Source of the DNA: Bermanella sp036960565
GTDB taxonomy: Bacteria; Pseudomonadota; Gammaproteobacteria; Pseudomonadales; Oceanobacteraceae
Reading direction: 5' to 3'
DNA length: 64,000 nt
NCBI GenBank assembly: GCA_036960565.1
Contig: JBALXQ010000007.1
Coordinates: 62,001 to 126,000, forward strand
Position numbers and translations under genes: made by a program. The notes below the pieces were generated by a model. That model was not told the origin of the DNA. It worked only from the letters and a program-made list of their open reading frames with translations, and did no database searches. This document shows, one piece after another, positions 8,296 to 15,843 of this stretch (the stretch's first letter is position 1; each line of letters opens with the position of its first letter).

Positions 8296-9501
8296 ATGAA
8301 ATTCTCTATCGTGTGTGCCCTCGTTTTGGCAGGCGCTTCTATGTGTGCTTTTGGTGGGCAGTTGTCAAATTTTAATCCGGATATTAGTCTGGTTTTAGAT
8401 GCTCGGTTAGCGGTTATGAATAACGACAGCGATGATTACGAGCTTCCTGGTTTTATGTTGGGTGGTGAGGCTGGCTTACCTAATCAAGGGTTTAGCCTGG
8501 GTCATTCGGAATTGTCGTTCAGTTCCAATATAGACGACCTATATTTTGGAAAGCTAACAATTGCCATCACCGAGCATGATGGTGAATCGGCCACTGAGAT
8601 TGAAGAGGCGTTTATTCAAACCCTCGCTTTAGAAGAGGGCTTTACGTTGACAGCTGGCCGCTTCCTTTCTGGAATCGGTTATCAAAATGCTCAGCATGCC
8701 CATGCCCAGTCTTTTAGTGATGCTCCCTTAGTTTATGCAGCTTTATTTGGAAATAGCCTGATTGAAGACGGGGTGCAATTGTCTTGGTTGGCTCCTACGG
8801 AATTATACCTTCAACTAGGCGTTGAGGCTTTAAGCGGAAAGCGTTACCCATCCGCTGGCGGTGCCAATGAAGGTAAGGGAGCTTTTAGTGGCTTTGCTAA
8901 GACCGGGGGGGATTTTAATGTCAGTCATAGTTGGCAGTTGGGGTTGAGCTATTTTACGTCAGACGTGGTGGGTCGTGAATCGGGAGCTCATAGTCACGCA
9001 GATGAAGAAATGGCAGAAACGCCAAGCTTTACCGGTGATTCAGATGTGATCGGAGTGGACCTTGTATGGAAATGGGCACCTCAAGGTAATGCGACCAAGC
9101 AAAATCTAGTTATTCAGTCGGAAGTGTTTCGCAGAAAGGAAAATGGGCTTGTGAGTATGGTGGGTTCATCACCCTTGGAAGAAAGTTCAGTTACCAGTAA
9201 GCAATTAGGCTGGTATCTGCAAGTTGTTCATCAATTCAAGCCTCAATGGAAATGGGGCGCACGTTACGGAAGGCTAGTTTCTAATAATAGCGGCAGTAAT
9301 GAAGAGGTGCTGTCGGAAGCCGGTTTGGATGATGAGGGCATTGCCCCGCATAGATCATCCCTTATGGTGCAGTGGAATCACTCTGAGTTCAGCCAGGTTA
9401 GGGTGCAGTTTAATCAGGATGACAGCTATGAAGATAAAGACAGTCAGATATTTCTTCATTACACCATGAGCATGGGTGCTCATAGTGCGCATGCGTATTA
9501 G
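8296..9501 (+). CDS. Predicted outer-membrane beta-barrel protein of the metal-uptake cluster
   Basis: This 401-residue protein has a signal peptide (MKFSIVCALVLAGASMCAFGG) and alternating amphipathic strands with many aromatic residues, as in porin-like barrels. Segments such as LTAGRFLSGIGYQNAQHAHAQ, SGAHSHADEEM and the C-terminal MGAHSAHAY are rich in His and acid residues, which suggests metal contact in loops. I cannot place it in a named family; it looks like barrels found beside ZnuA-type genes. It lies 9 bases before the binding protein gene, so the genes are surely cotranscribed. A run of seven G occurs inside the gene at about 8915-8921. The probable role is passage of zinc, or a zinc-binding ligand, across the outer membrane (inference). 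Confidence 0.7.
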   Translation: MKFSIVCALVLAGASMCAFGGQLSNFNPDISLVLDARLAVMNNDSDDYELPGFMLGGEAGLPNQGFSLGHSELSFSSNIDDLYFGKLTIAITEHDGESATEIEEAFIQTLALEEGFTLTAGRFLSGIGYQNAQHAHAQSFSDAPLVYAALFGNSLIEDGVQLSWLAPTELYLQLGVEALSGKRYPSAGGANEGKGAFSGFAKTGGDFNVSHSWQLGLSYFTSDVVGRESGAHSHADEEMAETPSFTGDSDVIGVDLVWKWAPQGNATKQNLVIQSEVFRRKENGLVSMVGSSPLEESSVTSKQLGWYLQVVHQFKPQWKWGARYGRLVSNNSGSNEEVLSEAGLDDEGIAPHRSSLMVQWNHSEFSQVRVQFNQDDSYEDKDSQIFLHYTMSMGAHSAHAY

Positions 9502-9510
9502 GGGAATATT

Positions 9511-10425
9511 ATGAAGTCTATTTATTTGATGGTTTGCTTATTATTGGTTGGGGTGTCTGGTCAGCTACAAGCACTCAGCATTTTGGCGTGTGAGCCGGAG
9601 TGGAAGGCATTGGCTTTAGAGTTGGTGGGCGAGGACTCTAGTGTGTATAGCGCTACAACCGCGTTTCAAGATCCTCACCATATCCAGGCAAGACCTAGCT
9701 TGTTATCCAGAGCGCGCCGGGCCGACTTGTTAATTTGCACAGGCGCGGAATTGGAAGCGGGTTGGTTGCCCTTGTTAATGAGAAAGTCTGCCAATAAGCG
9801 TATTCAAGTAGGTGCTAAAGGGCACTTTTTAGCCGCTCAGCATGTTGAGTTGCAGGATGTTTCGGGGGCGTTTGATCGTCAAAATGGAGATGTTCATGGA
9901 GGTGGAGACCCTCATTTTTTCCTTGACCCTAATTATATCGTCGTCATCGCTAAGGCCCTGATGGAGCGCCTTATATTGTTGGACCCTGTTAATGAGGGGG
10001 AATATATCGCAAGGCATAATGAATTTAGTATACGGTTGAGTAGCGCCATTAAGCGTTGGGAGGTTGAAGGGGCTTCATTGAAAGGTGCTTCTTTTGTGGT
10101 TCACCATAATAACTGGCAATACCTTACAAGGTGGCTAGGCATAAAAACTCTGGCCACCCTTGAGCCTAAGCCAGGATTGCCATCCACCAGTAGGCATCTT
10201 TCTAAAGTATTGCAATCTATTAAGGGTGAGGCTGTTTGGGGTGTGTTGTTGGGGAGTTATCAAGATGACAAGGCCGCTTCTTGGTTAAGGGATAAGGCGG
10301 GTCTTAGAGTGGTTAAGCTGCCATATACCGTGGGAGGTAATGCAAAGGCGAATGATCTATTTGCTTTGTTTGACCAAACCATAGCGTTGCTAAAGGGTTA
10401 TTCTGGAGCTAAAAATGCTAGGTGA
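9511..10425 (+). CDS. ZnuA-like periplasmic metal-binding protein
   Basis: This is a cluster A-I (ZnuA/TroA type) solute-binding protein of 304 residues with an N-terminal signal peptide. Candidate metal ligands are DPHH near residue 52, HGGGDPHFFLDP near 130, VVHHNNW near 195 and the late DDKAAS segment, the order seen in zinc and manganese binding proteins. The His-rich loop of typical ZnuA is short here (only HGGGDPH). The downstream permease overlaps it by 11 bases, which implies coupled translation. The likely job is to deliver Zn(II) to the permease. Manganese is an alternative that sequence reading cannot exclude. Confidence 0.85.
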   Translation: MKSIYLMVCLLLVGVSGQLQALSILACEPEWKALALELVGEDSSVYSATTAFQDPHHIQARPSLLSRARRADLLICTGAELEAGWLPLLMRKSANKRIQVGAKGHFLAAQHVELQDVSGAFDRQNGDVHGGGDPHFFLDPNYIVVIAKALMERLILLDPVNEGEYIARHNEFSIRLSSAIKRWEVEGASLKGASFVVHHNNWQYLTRWLGIKTLATLEPKPGLPSTSRHLSKVLQSIKGEAVWGVLLGSYQDDKAASWLRDKAGLRVVKLPYTVGGNAKANDLFALFDQTIALLKGYSGAKNAR

Positions 10426-11167
10426 ATTAGATATATCCCTAATAGGGCCGGCTTTTTTAGCCGGTCTCATCGTGCTGTCTACCCATGTACCGCTGGGGGT
10501 AGAGGTGCTAAAGCGAGGCATTATATTTATAGATTTAGCCATTGCGCAAATGGCTGGGTTAGGGGTTATTTTTGCTCACCTCTTAGGCTGGGGTGAAAAG
10601 GCTTGGTTGGTGCAATTATGTGCATTAACGGCGGCTTTATTTGCGGCCTTGCTGTTAAGGTTATCTGAAAAGAAATGGCCTGAAACACAAGAGGCATTAA
10701 TAGGTGTGTCCTTCGTAATGGCGGCTACTTTGGGCGTGCTCTTACTGTCGGGCAATCCTCATGGAGGAGAGGCGCTGGCGGATATATTGGTAGGGCAGGT
10801 GTTGTGGGTGGGAGTCGATCAGCTAGTGCCTGTGCTGGCGATTAACGCGGTTGTATTGTTTATTTGGGTCAGGTTCGCATTTGTGCGCCAAGGTGCGCTG
10901 TTTTACCTGTTGTTTGCCATAGCGATTACGCAATCGGTTCAGCTGGTGGGGGTGTATTTAGTGTTTGCCAGTCTCATTGTACCGGCCCTAGTGATAAAAG
11001 CTGCGAAAACGGCTTCACTGATAAGCGGCTATTGTGTGGGTGTTTTAGGGTACGGATTGGGATTGATATTGGCGCATTTTCAAGACTGGCCAGCGGGTGC
11101 TGTGATTGTTTGGTCAATGGCCATACTGGCGCCATTATGTGTGACGATGCAAAGAAGACTAGTGTGA
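10415..11167 (+). CDS. ZnuB-like ABC-3 family metal permease
   Basis: This 250-residue membrane protein has about seven or eight hydrophobic segments and the ABC-3 permease layout: an early THVPLGVEVLKRGIIFIDLAIAQ segment, the central SGNPHG loop and GVYLVFASLIVPAL near the C-terminus. It should form the inner-membrane channel for the substrate of the upstream binding protein. No ATPase gene (ZnuC type) follows or precedes it: a terminator-like hairpin comes 12 bases after the stop and the next gene is on the other strand. An ATPase supplied from elsewhere in the genome would be needed for a standard importer. Confidence 0.85.
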   Translation: MLGELDISLIGPAFLAGLIVLSTHVPLGVEVLKRGIIFIDLAIAQMAGLGVIFAHLLGWGEKAWLVQLCALTAALFAALLLRLSEKKWPETQEALIGVSFVMAATLGVLLLSGNPHGGEALADILVGQVLWVGVDQLVPVLAINAVVLFIWVRFAFVRQGALFYLLFAIAITQSVQLVGVYLVFASLIVPALVIKAAKTASLISGYCVGVLGYGLGLILAHFQDWPAGAVIVWSMAILAPLCVTMQRRLV

Positions 11168-11179
11168 TATAGGTGGGTG

Positions 11180-11215
11180 TTTTCAAAGGAGGCAGATTAA
11201 AGCCTCCTTTGAAAA
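11180..11215. terminator. Terminator-like hairpin between the permease and the S4 gene
   Basis: A perfect 14-base stem (11180-11193 and 11202-11215, ending AGGAGGC / GCCTCCT) has an 8-base loop. The genes on both sides converge on it, so it probably ends both transcripts. The T-rich part is within the stem. Confidence 0.75.
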
Positions 11216-11218
11216 TAA

Positions 11219-11431
11219 TTAAGCCGTTTTCATTTGGTATTTTTCTTGGCCAAATTCAATGATATCGCCGGAAACAATTTTTTTACGTTTTTGAGTCTCA
11301 ACTTCGCCATTTACTTGAACTTCGCCATTTGCGATAACGGCTTTGGCTTGGCCGCCGTTTTCTGCAATGCCTTCAAATTTCAAAATTTTGTAAAGTTCAA
11401 CGGGTTCTTTATCTAGAATAACTTGCTTCAT
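11219..11431 (-). CDS. S4-domain RNA-binding protein (YbcJ-like)
   Basis: This 70-residue protein is almost entirely one S4 RNA-binding fold: LYKILKFEGIAENGGQAKAVIANGEVQVNGEVETQKRKKI-x-GD. E. coli YbcJ and related small S4 proteins share the GGQAK and VNG-E--RKR-K--GD pattern. Such proteins are thought to bind structured RNA such as tRNA or rRNA. No precise role is known to me. It starts at ATG 11431, stands alone, and converges with the metal permease. Confidence 0.88.
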   Translation of the reverse strand: MKQVILDKEPVELYKILKFEGIAENGGQAKAVIANGEVQVNGEVETQKRKKIVSGDIIEFGQEKYQMKTA

Positions 11432-11524
11432 TATATATCTCGAAATGTGGAAATAATTTGGGGCGCATTATAAAGCAGCAAATCGGGGGTGGCTATTTAA
11501 GAATGGCCTTAATAATAATTGAGT

Positions 11525-11562
11525 AGGCAGGCCTTAAAGCTTAATTGTGGCCTGCCTTTTTT
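11525..11562. terminator. Hairpin downstream of the deaminase gene
   Basis: AGGCAGGCC and GGCCTGCCT form a 9-base stem with a 15-base loop, just past the stop of the minus-strand deaminase. The T run follows on the plus strand, so the best terminator orientation is plus, but it may also end the deaminase message. Confidence 0.5.
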
Positions 11563-11567
11563 AAGTA

Positions 11568-12620
11568 CTATTGGATGATTTCTTTAATTTTATCTAGATG
11601 AATCTGCTTTTTATCATCGCTCAAAAAGCTGCTAATAATGCTGTTGGCTGCCAGTTGAGCTGCCTGAGCACGATTGAGATCTAAATCTTTGGCCAGCGCT
11701 AAGTAATTCTCTAGTAGGTAGCCCCCGAAAAAGGCCGGGTCGTCTGAGTTTACTGTCACATTTACACCCTTCTCAAGAAGATTGATGATGGGGTGCTCGC
11801 TCATGTGTTGGTAAACCTTCAGTTTGGTATTGGATAGTGGGCAAACGGTTAATGGGGTTTGTTCAGCTATAAGGCGTTCTATAAGCTTATCGTCCTCGGT
11901 GCAGCGTACCCCGTGATCAATTCTATGAACTTTAAGTGTGTCCAGTGCCGTTTCAATATAGGTTGAAGGGCCTTCCTCACCTGCATGAGCCACTCTTTTA
12001 AGGCCCTGTTTGGCGGCTTCTTGAAAGACACGGGTAAACTTTTCTGGTGGGTTACCCTGTTCGGATGAATCTAGTCCTACGCCTACGATATACGATAGAT
12101 AGGGTTGGGCTTGTTCAAGGCAATCAAAGGCTTCAGCTTCCGAAAGGTGCCTTAAAAAACTGAGGATCAACCCAAACGTGATGCCTAATTTCTCTTCCCC
12201 ATCCTTTAAGGCTTTATAAATGCCGCTAATGGCTACTTTGAAATCCAATCCTCGGTCGGTATGTGTTTGGGGGTCAAAGAAGGGCTCTACATGGACGACT
12301 CCTTCTTCTTGGCACTTAAGTAGGTAGCTCCAGGTAAGGTCGTAAAAATCTTCTTCTTTTTGCAATACATCGGCGCATTGGTAATAAATGTCCAAAAAGG
12401 ATTGTAGATTGTGGAAGTCGTAGGCCTTTTGTACATCTTCAATGGATGTATATGGCAGGGTAATGTTATTTCGCCTTGCCAATTTGAACATAAGTTCGGG
12501 TTCTAGGGAGCCTTCCAAATGCAGGTGTAGTTCTGTTTTTGGTAGTGCGGTCAAAAAACCAGCATTGGCGGCTTGCTGGCCGTTTGGGGTGTTTTCAAGG
12601 AAGTTATATTGAAGGGTCAT
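11568..12620 (-). CDS. Adenosine deaminase family protein, probably adenine deaminase
   Basis: This zinc-dependent amidohydrolase is in the purine salvage family. Metal ligands are visible: HLHLEG (His 32 and 34), HAGEE near residue 214 and SDDPAFFGG near 295, plus HRIDHG. The segments VEPFFDPQTHT and LSFLRHLSEAEAF are typical of the fungal Aah1 and Pseudomonas PA0148 branch, which act on adenine rather than adenosine (from memory of the family). Hence adenine deaminase, making hypoxanthine and ammonia, is the better guess. At 350 residues it is slightly long, with about 20 extra residues at the N-terminus. It appears to be a single-gene unit. Confidence 0.85.
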   Translation of the reverse strand: MTLQYNFLENTPNGQQAANAGFLTALPKTELHLHLEGSLEPELMFKLARRNNITLPYTSIEDVQKAYDFHNLQSFLDIYYQCADVLQKEEDFYDLTWSYLLKCQEEGVVHVEPFFDPQTHTDRGLDFKVAISGIYKALKDGEEKLGITFGLILSFLRHLSEAEAFDCLEQAQPYLSYIVGVGLDSSEQGNPPEKFTRVFQEAAKQGLKRVAHAGEEGPSTYIETALDTLKVHRIDHGVRCTEDDKLIERLIAEQTPLTVCPLSNTKLKVYQHMSEHPIINLLEKGVNVTVNSDDPAFFGGYLLENYLALAKDLDLNRAQAAQLAANSIISSFLSDDKKQIHLDKIKEIIQ

Positions 12621-12713
12621 TGTGGGGCCTAATGAAGTGGGCTGGGCTCAATTTATTATAGGTATATTTACTTTATTCGCAGACTAAATGCCATTTAATA
12701 CTGATTAAATTTG

Positions 12714-12736
12714 ACCAAATGATCAATTAATTTGGT
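12714..12736. repeat. Inverted repeat upstream of the deaminase gene
   Basis: ACCAAAT and ATTTGGT flank 9 AT-rich bases, about 95 bases before the deaminase start and upstream of its likely -10. The spacing suits a dimeric regulator. The regulator is unknown. Confidence 0.35.
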
Positions 12737-12842
12737 GGCGGGTGTGGGTTTTAAGGGGGGATTATAACAGTGAGGTAGTGAGCCTTGTTTAGTGCATAAA
12801 TGGATCCACCAAGGCAAACCGCTTTATATTGTCTTTAGGCAC

Positions 12843-12868
12843 AAAAAAAGGCCTCCGAAGAGACCTTT
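12843..12868 (-). terminator. Rho-independent terminator of aceA
   Basis: Read on the minus strand, AAAGGTCTC pairs with GAGGCCTTT (one G-U pair) around a UUCG tetraloop and is followed by a T run. This is a textbook terminator about 95 bases past the aceA stop. Confidence 0.92.
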
Positions 12869-12895
12869 CTTTTTACCGCCATGGATGACGGGTAT

Positions 12896-12922
12896 CCTAG
12901 TAATGCAGGAGCAATTACTAGG
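12896..12922. repeat. Inverted repeat in the aceA 3' region
   Basis: CCTAGTAAT and ATTACTAGG form a perfect 9-base inverted repeat with a 9-base spacer, between the aceA stop and its terminator. A possible use is mRNA 3' protection or processing. Confidence 0.45.
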
Positions 12923-12962
12923 AAAACACACTCTTTATTGCTAAAGAGAAACGAGTTGGCGA

Positions 12963-14468
12963 TTAGCCGAACTGGTTAGAAGTGTTGTTTGCGCCGCCTG
13001 CTTTAAGGGCGTTTTCACCAGCAAAGTATTCTTTGTGGTCATCACCCATGTCTGAACCAGACATGTTTTGGTGCTTAACACATGCGATACCCTGACGGAT
13101 CTCTTTACGCTGTACGCCAGCAACATAACCAAGCATACCCGCTTCACCGAAGTACTCTTTAGCCAAGTTATCTACAGACAATGCAGTCGTATGGTAAGTT
13201 GGAAGAGTGATCAGGTGGTGGAAAATGTTCGCTTCACGAGCTGTATCAGCTTGGAAAGTCTGGATGCGAGCATCAGCTTTAGCAGACAATTCACTTTCGT
13301 CATACTTAGCGTTCATAAGATCAGCACGATCGTATGCAGATACATCTTCGCCAGCAGCCGTCATGGCATCGAAAGTCTGTTGACGGAAGTTAAGAGTCCA
13401 GTTGAATGATGGGCTGTTGTTGTAAACAAGCTTAGCATCTGGAACTTCTTTACGTACTTCGTTCATCATGTCAGCGATATCTTTAACAGATGGCGTCGCA
13501 GTTTCGATCCAGATAAGGTCAGCACCGGCTTTAAGGGCTTCAACAGAATCGAATACACAACGCTCTTCACCAGTACCTTGACGGAATTGGAAAAGACCAG
13601 AAGGTAAACGCTTAGGACGTACAAGCTTGCCACCGCGGTTAAAGACAACATCGCCTTCGGCCATGTCTGCAACGGCGATTTCTTCAGCATCGATGAAAGA
13701 GTTGTAACGATCGCCTTGATCGCCTGGCTCTTTAACTACAGCGATTTCTTTAGTAAGACCAGCACCTTCAGAGTCGGTACGAGCAACGATTAGACCGTTG
13801 TCAATGCCTAGCTCTAGGAATGCGTAACGTAGAGCACGAATCTTAGAATGGAAGTCAGCGTGAGGTACAGTTACTTTGCCGTCCTGGTGACCACATTGCT
13901 TTTCATCGGCAACTTGGTTTTCGATCTGTAGGCAGCAAGCGCCGGCTTCGATCATTTGCTTAGCCATTAGGTAAGTCGCTTCAGCGTTACCAAAACCAGC
14001 TTCACGAGCAGCGTCTAGATCGCGGAAAAGACCGCCTAGTTCACGTGCATCAGCTTGACGTAAGAAGGTGTAAAGCTCTGCAACCAAAGAAGCAACAGAC
14101 GTTTTTTCGTGCATAGATTGGTCAGGAAGAGGACCGAATTCAGAACGTAGAGCAGCAACCATCCAACCAGAAAGGTATAGGTATTTACGATCTGTTGTGC
14201 CGAAATGCTTCTTGATAGAAATCATTTTCTGTTGGCCAACAAAACCGTGCCAGCAACCTAGAGACTGAGTGTACTTAGATGTGTCTGCATCGAAAGCAGC
14301 CATGTCGGCACGCATAACGTCTGCAGTATACTGGGCGATGTTTAGGCCAGTTTTGAATTTGTTCTGAGCACGCATGCGAGCAGCTGACTCAGGAGTAATA
14401 TCCCAAGAGAAGCGAGCAGCTTCTTGAGCAGCTGAAATAGATTTGATGTCGTCTTGAATCGCTGACAT
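12963..14468 (-). CDS. aceA: Isocitrate lyase
   Basis: It cleaves isocitrate to glyoxylate and succinate, the first step of the glyoxylate shunt, needed for growth on acetate and fatty acids. The catalytic loop is KQCGH (residues 190-194, Cys 192) where E. coli has KKCGH. Flanking motifs include GWMVAA, IENQVADEKQCGHQDGK and YNNSPSFNW. The 501-residue length and the insert regions match the longer Pseudomonas-type enzyme rather than the E. coli type. Its partner malate synthase G (glcB) is 15 kb away, so there is no aceBA operon. A divergent LysR gene and two dyads in the shared promoter region suggest direct regulation. Confidence 0.96.
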   Translation of the reverse strand: MSAIQDDIKSISAAQEAARFSWDITPESAARMRAQNKFKTGLNIAQYTADVMRADMAAFDADTSKYTQSLGCWHGFVGQQKMISIKKHFGTTDRKYLYLSGWMVAALRSEFGPLPDQSMHEKTSVASLVAELYTFLRQADARELGGLFRDLDAAREAGFGNAEATYLMAKQMIEAGACCLQIENQVADEKQCGHQDGKVTVPHADFHSKIRALRYAFLELGIDNGLIVARTDSEGAGLTKEIAVVKEPGDQGDRYNSFIDAEEIAVADMAEGDVVFNRGGKLVRPKRLPSGLFQFRQGTGEERCVFDSVEALKAGADLIWIETATPSVKDIADMMNEVRKEVPDAKLVYNNSPSFNWTLNFRQQTFDAMTAAGEDVSAYDRADLMNAKYDESELSAKADARIQTFQADTAREANIFHHLITLPTYHTTALSVDNLAKEYFGEAGMLGYVAGVQRKEIRQGIACVKHQNMSGSDMGDDHKEYFAGENALKAGGANNTSNQFG

Positions 14469-14499
14469 GTGTCAATCCTTTAAAAGTGGTGAGTTATTC

Positions 14500-14530
14500 G
14501 TATTACCGTAGATAAATAAAGCGGTAATAC
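14500..14530. promoter_or_regulatory. Perfect inverted repeat between aceA and lysR (candidate operator)
   Basis: GTATTACCG and CGGTAATAC form perfect 9-base arms with a 13-base AT-rich spacer, 32-62 bases upstream of the aceA start. The total span of about 31 bases suits a dimeric or tetrameric regulator such as the divergent LysR protein. In RNA it would form a hairpin in the aceA leader. Confidence 0.5.
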
Positions 14531-14544
14531 AGAGGCATGCCTCT
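14531..14544. promoter_or_regulatory. 14-base palindrome AGAGGCATGCCTCT
   Basis: This perfect palindrome directly abuts the first inverted repeat, between the divergent aceA and lysR genes. It may be a second protein-binding site. Confidence 0.45.
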
Positions 14545-14602
14545 AGAAAACATGTGAATAATAAGTCTTTTGTGATAATTTCTCTAATTTATAGCTCTTA
14601 TA

Positions 14603-15568
14603 ATGCGTATTCATGAGGTGAATGTGGAAAGATTTGACCTGAACTTACTGATTTATTTAGATGTTTTGATGCGTGAACGCAGTGTTACCAAGGCTGCACA
14701 GAAACTTGGCATCACTCAGCCAGCCATGAGTAATGGTCTTAAAAGGCTGCGAGTATTGTTTGATGACCCCATATTAGTGCGCACTAGTGATGGCATGAGT
14801 GCTACTGAACGCGCCATACAGTTGCAGCCTTTAGTAAGGAATATTCTTACTAAAGTCGATACCGCAGTTCAGCCAACAGGGGCATTCGAAGCTCTAACCA
14901 GTCATCGTATGTATCGTATTATGGTAAGCGATTACGCCGAGGCCACTCTCGTGCCGGCCATCGTTAAGCGCTTACGCGAAGAAGCGCCAGGTGTGGTGTT
15001 GGATTTCCTAACCCCTTCAGATGTGAATTATAAAGACGTGGAGCAGGGTAAGGTCGATATGGCCATTAACCGATTTGATGAACTCCCTCAATCATTTCAC
15101 CAGAAGACTCTATGGCGTGATGACTTTTCTTGCTTAGTGAACCCTAAAAATCCCTTGTTAGGAAATTATGGATTGCCGGCCTATTTAGAGGCTAACCATA
15201 TATGGGTGAGTAAGACCGGTATGGGAGTAGGGACTGGCGTTAACCCAAATAAGGATAAGGCCGTTCAGTTAGGTTGGGTAGATGAGGCTCTCGCGGCGGC
15301 TGGTCATAAGCGTAAGATAAGTGTATTTACGCGGCATTATCAGATGCCAGCATTATTGGCTATGAATAACGACCTCGTGGCGACTCTGCCAACTAAGGTG
15401 GCGAGCATGCAGGCAAGATCGGGCGAGCTTAAGCTGGTTGCACCACCATTTGAAATACCTCCTTTTGAATTAAAAATGGCATGGAGTCCATTGTTACATC
15501 ATAATCCGCCACATCAATGGATGCGCAAGCTAATAGCGGAAGAGTCGGAGAAGTTGGCAGTGCTTTAA
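14603..15568 (+). CDS. LysR-family transcriptional regulator divergent from aceA
   Basis: The N-terminal winged helix-turn-helix (DLNLLIYLDVLMRERSVTKAAQKLGITQPAMSNGLKRLR, in two adjacent stretches) and the C-terminal LysR substrate domain are both complete. The best ribosome binding site, GAGG at 14615-14618, serves an in-frame GTG at 14624, so the true protein may start there, seven residues shorter. The divergent placement 134 bases from aceA, with palindromes between, makes it a likely regulator of the glyoxylate shunt. LysR proteins commonly control the neighbouring divergent gene. The inducer cannot be told from sequence. Confidence 0.9.
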   Translation: MRIHEVNVERFDLNLLIYLDVLMRERSVTKAAQKLGITQPAMSNGLKRLRVLFDDPILVRTSDGMSATERAIQLQPLVRNILTKVDTAVQPTGAFEALTSHRMYRIMVSDYAEATLVPAIVKRLREEAPGVVLDFLTPSDVNYKDVEQGKVDMAINRFDELPQSFHQKTLWRDDFSCLVNPKNPLLGNYGLPAYLEANHIWVSKTGMGVGTGVNPNKDKAVQLGWVDEALAAAGHKRKISVFTRHYQMPALLAMNNDLVATLPTKVASMQARSGELKLVAPPFEIPPFELKMAWSPLLHHNPPHQWMRKLIAEESEKLAVL

Positions 15569-15692
15569 ATTGAGGCTGCCGTTGCTTTATATTGGTCTTA
15601 TTCGATATAAAGCGTATCTCGATGTTCGTCACAGTAACCATTCATTGTTGAAATGCGTGATCAGTAAATAATCAGATCAACTCTAATATTGG

Positions 15693-15718
15693 CAGTTCAC
15701 TCCGAATGGTTTGAACTG
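15693..15718. repeat. Inverted repeat upstream of the large lipoprotein gene
   Basis: CAGTTCA and TGAACTG flank a 12-base spacer, about 125 bases before the lipoprotein start in the 275-base gap after the LysR gene. It may be an operator or a weak terminator for lysR; no T run follows. Confidence 0.35.
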
Positions 15719-15843
15719 TTACTGCTTTGCGCGTTCAAATCTTTTCTGCTTGGTTTTTTTCGAGAGGATGTGATTCCTTTCATCGGAAAAGATCCGAGCG
15801 ATGCGTACGCTACAACAAAATATATAATAAAAATGGATTTCTC

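Larger units (their letters stand above)
12621..12962. other. Non-coding region between aceA and the deaminase gene
   Basis: The region holds no gene. It contains the aceA terminator (12843-12868), a 9-base inverted repeat next to the aceA stop (12896-12922), and an inverted repeat ACCAAAT...ATTTGGT at 12714-12736. It also has a TATAAT on the minus strand at 12655-12660, which may be the -10 of the deaminase gene; no good -35 was seen. Confidence 0.5.
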
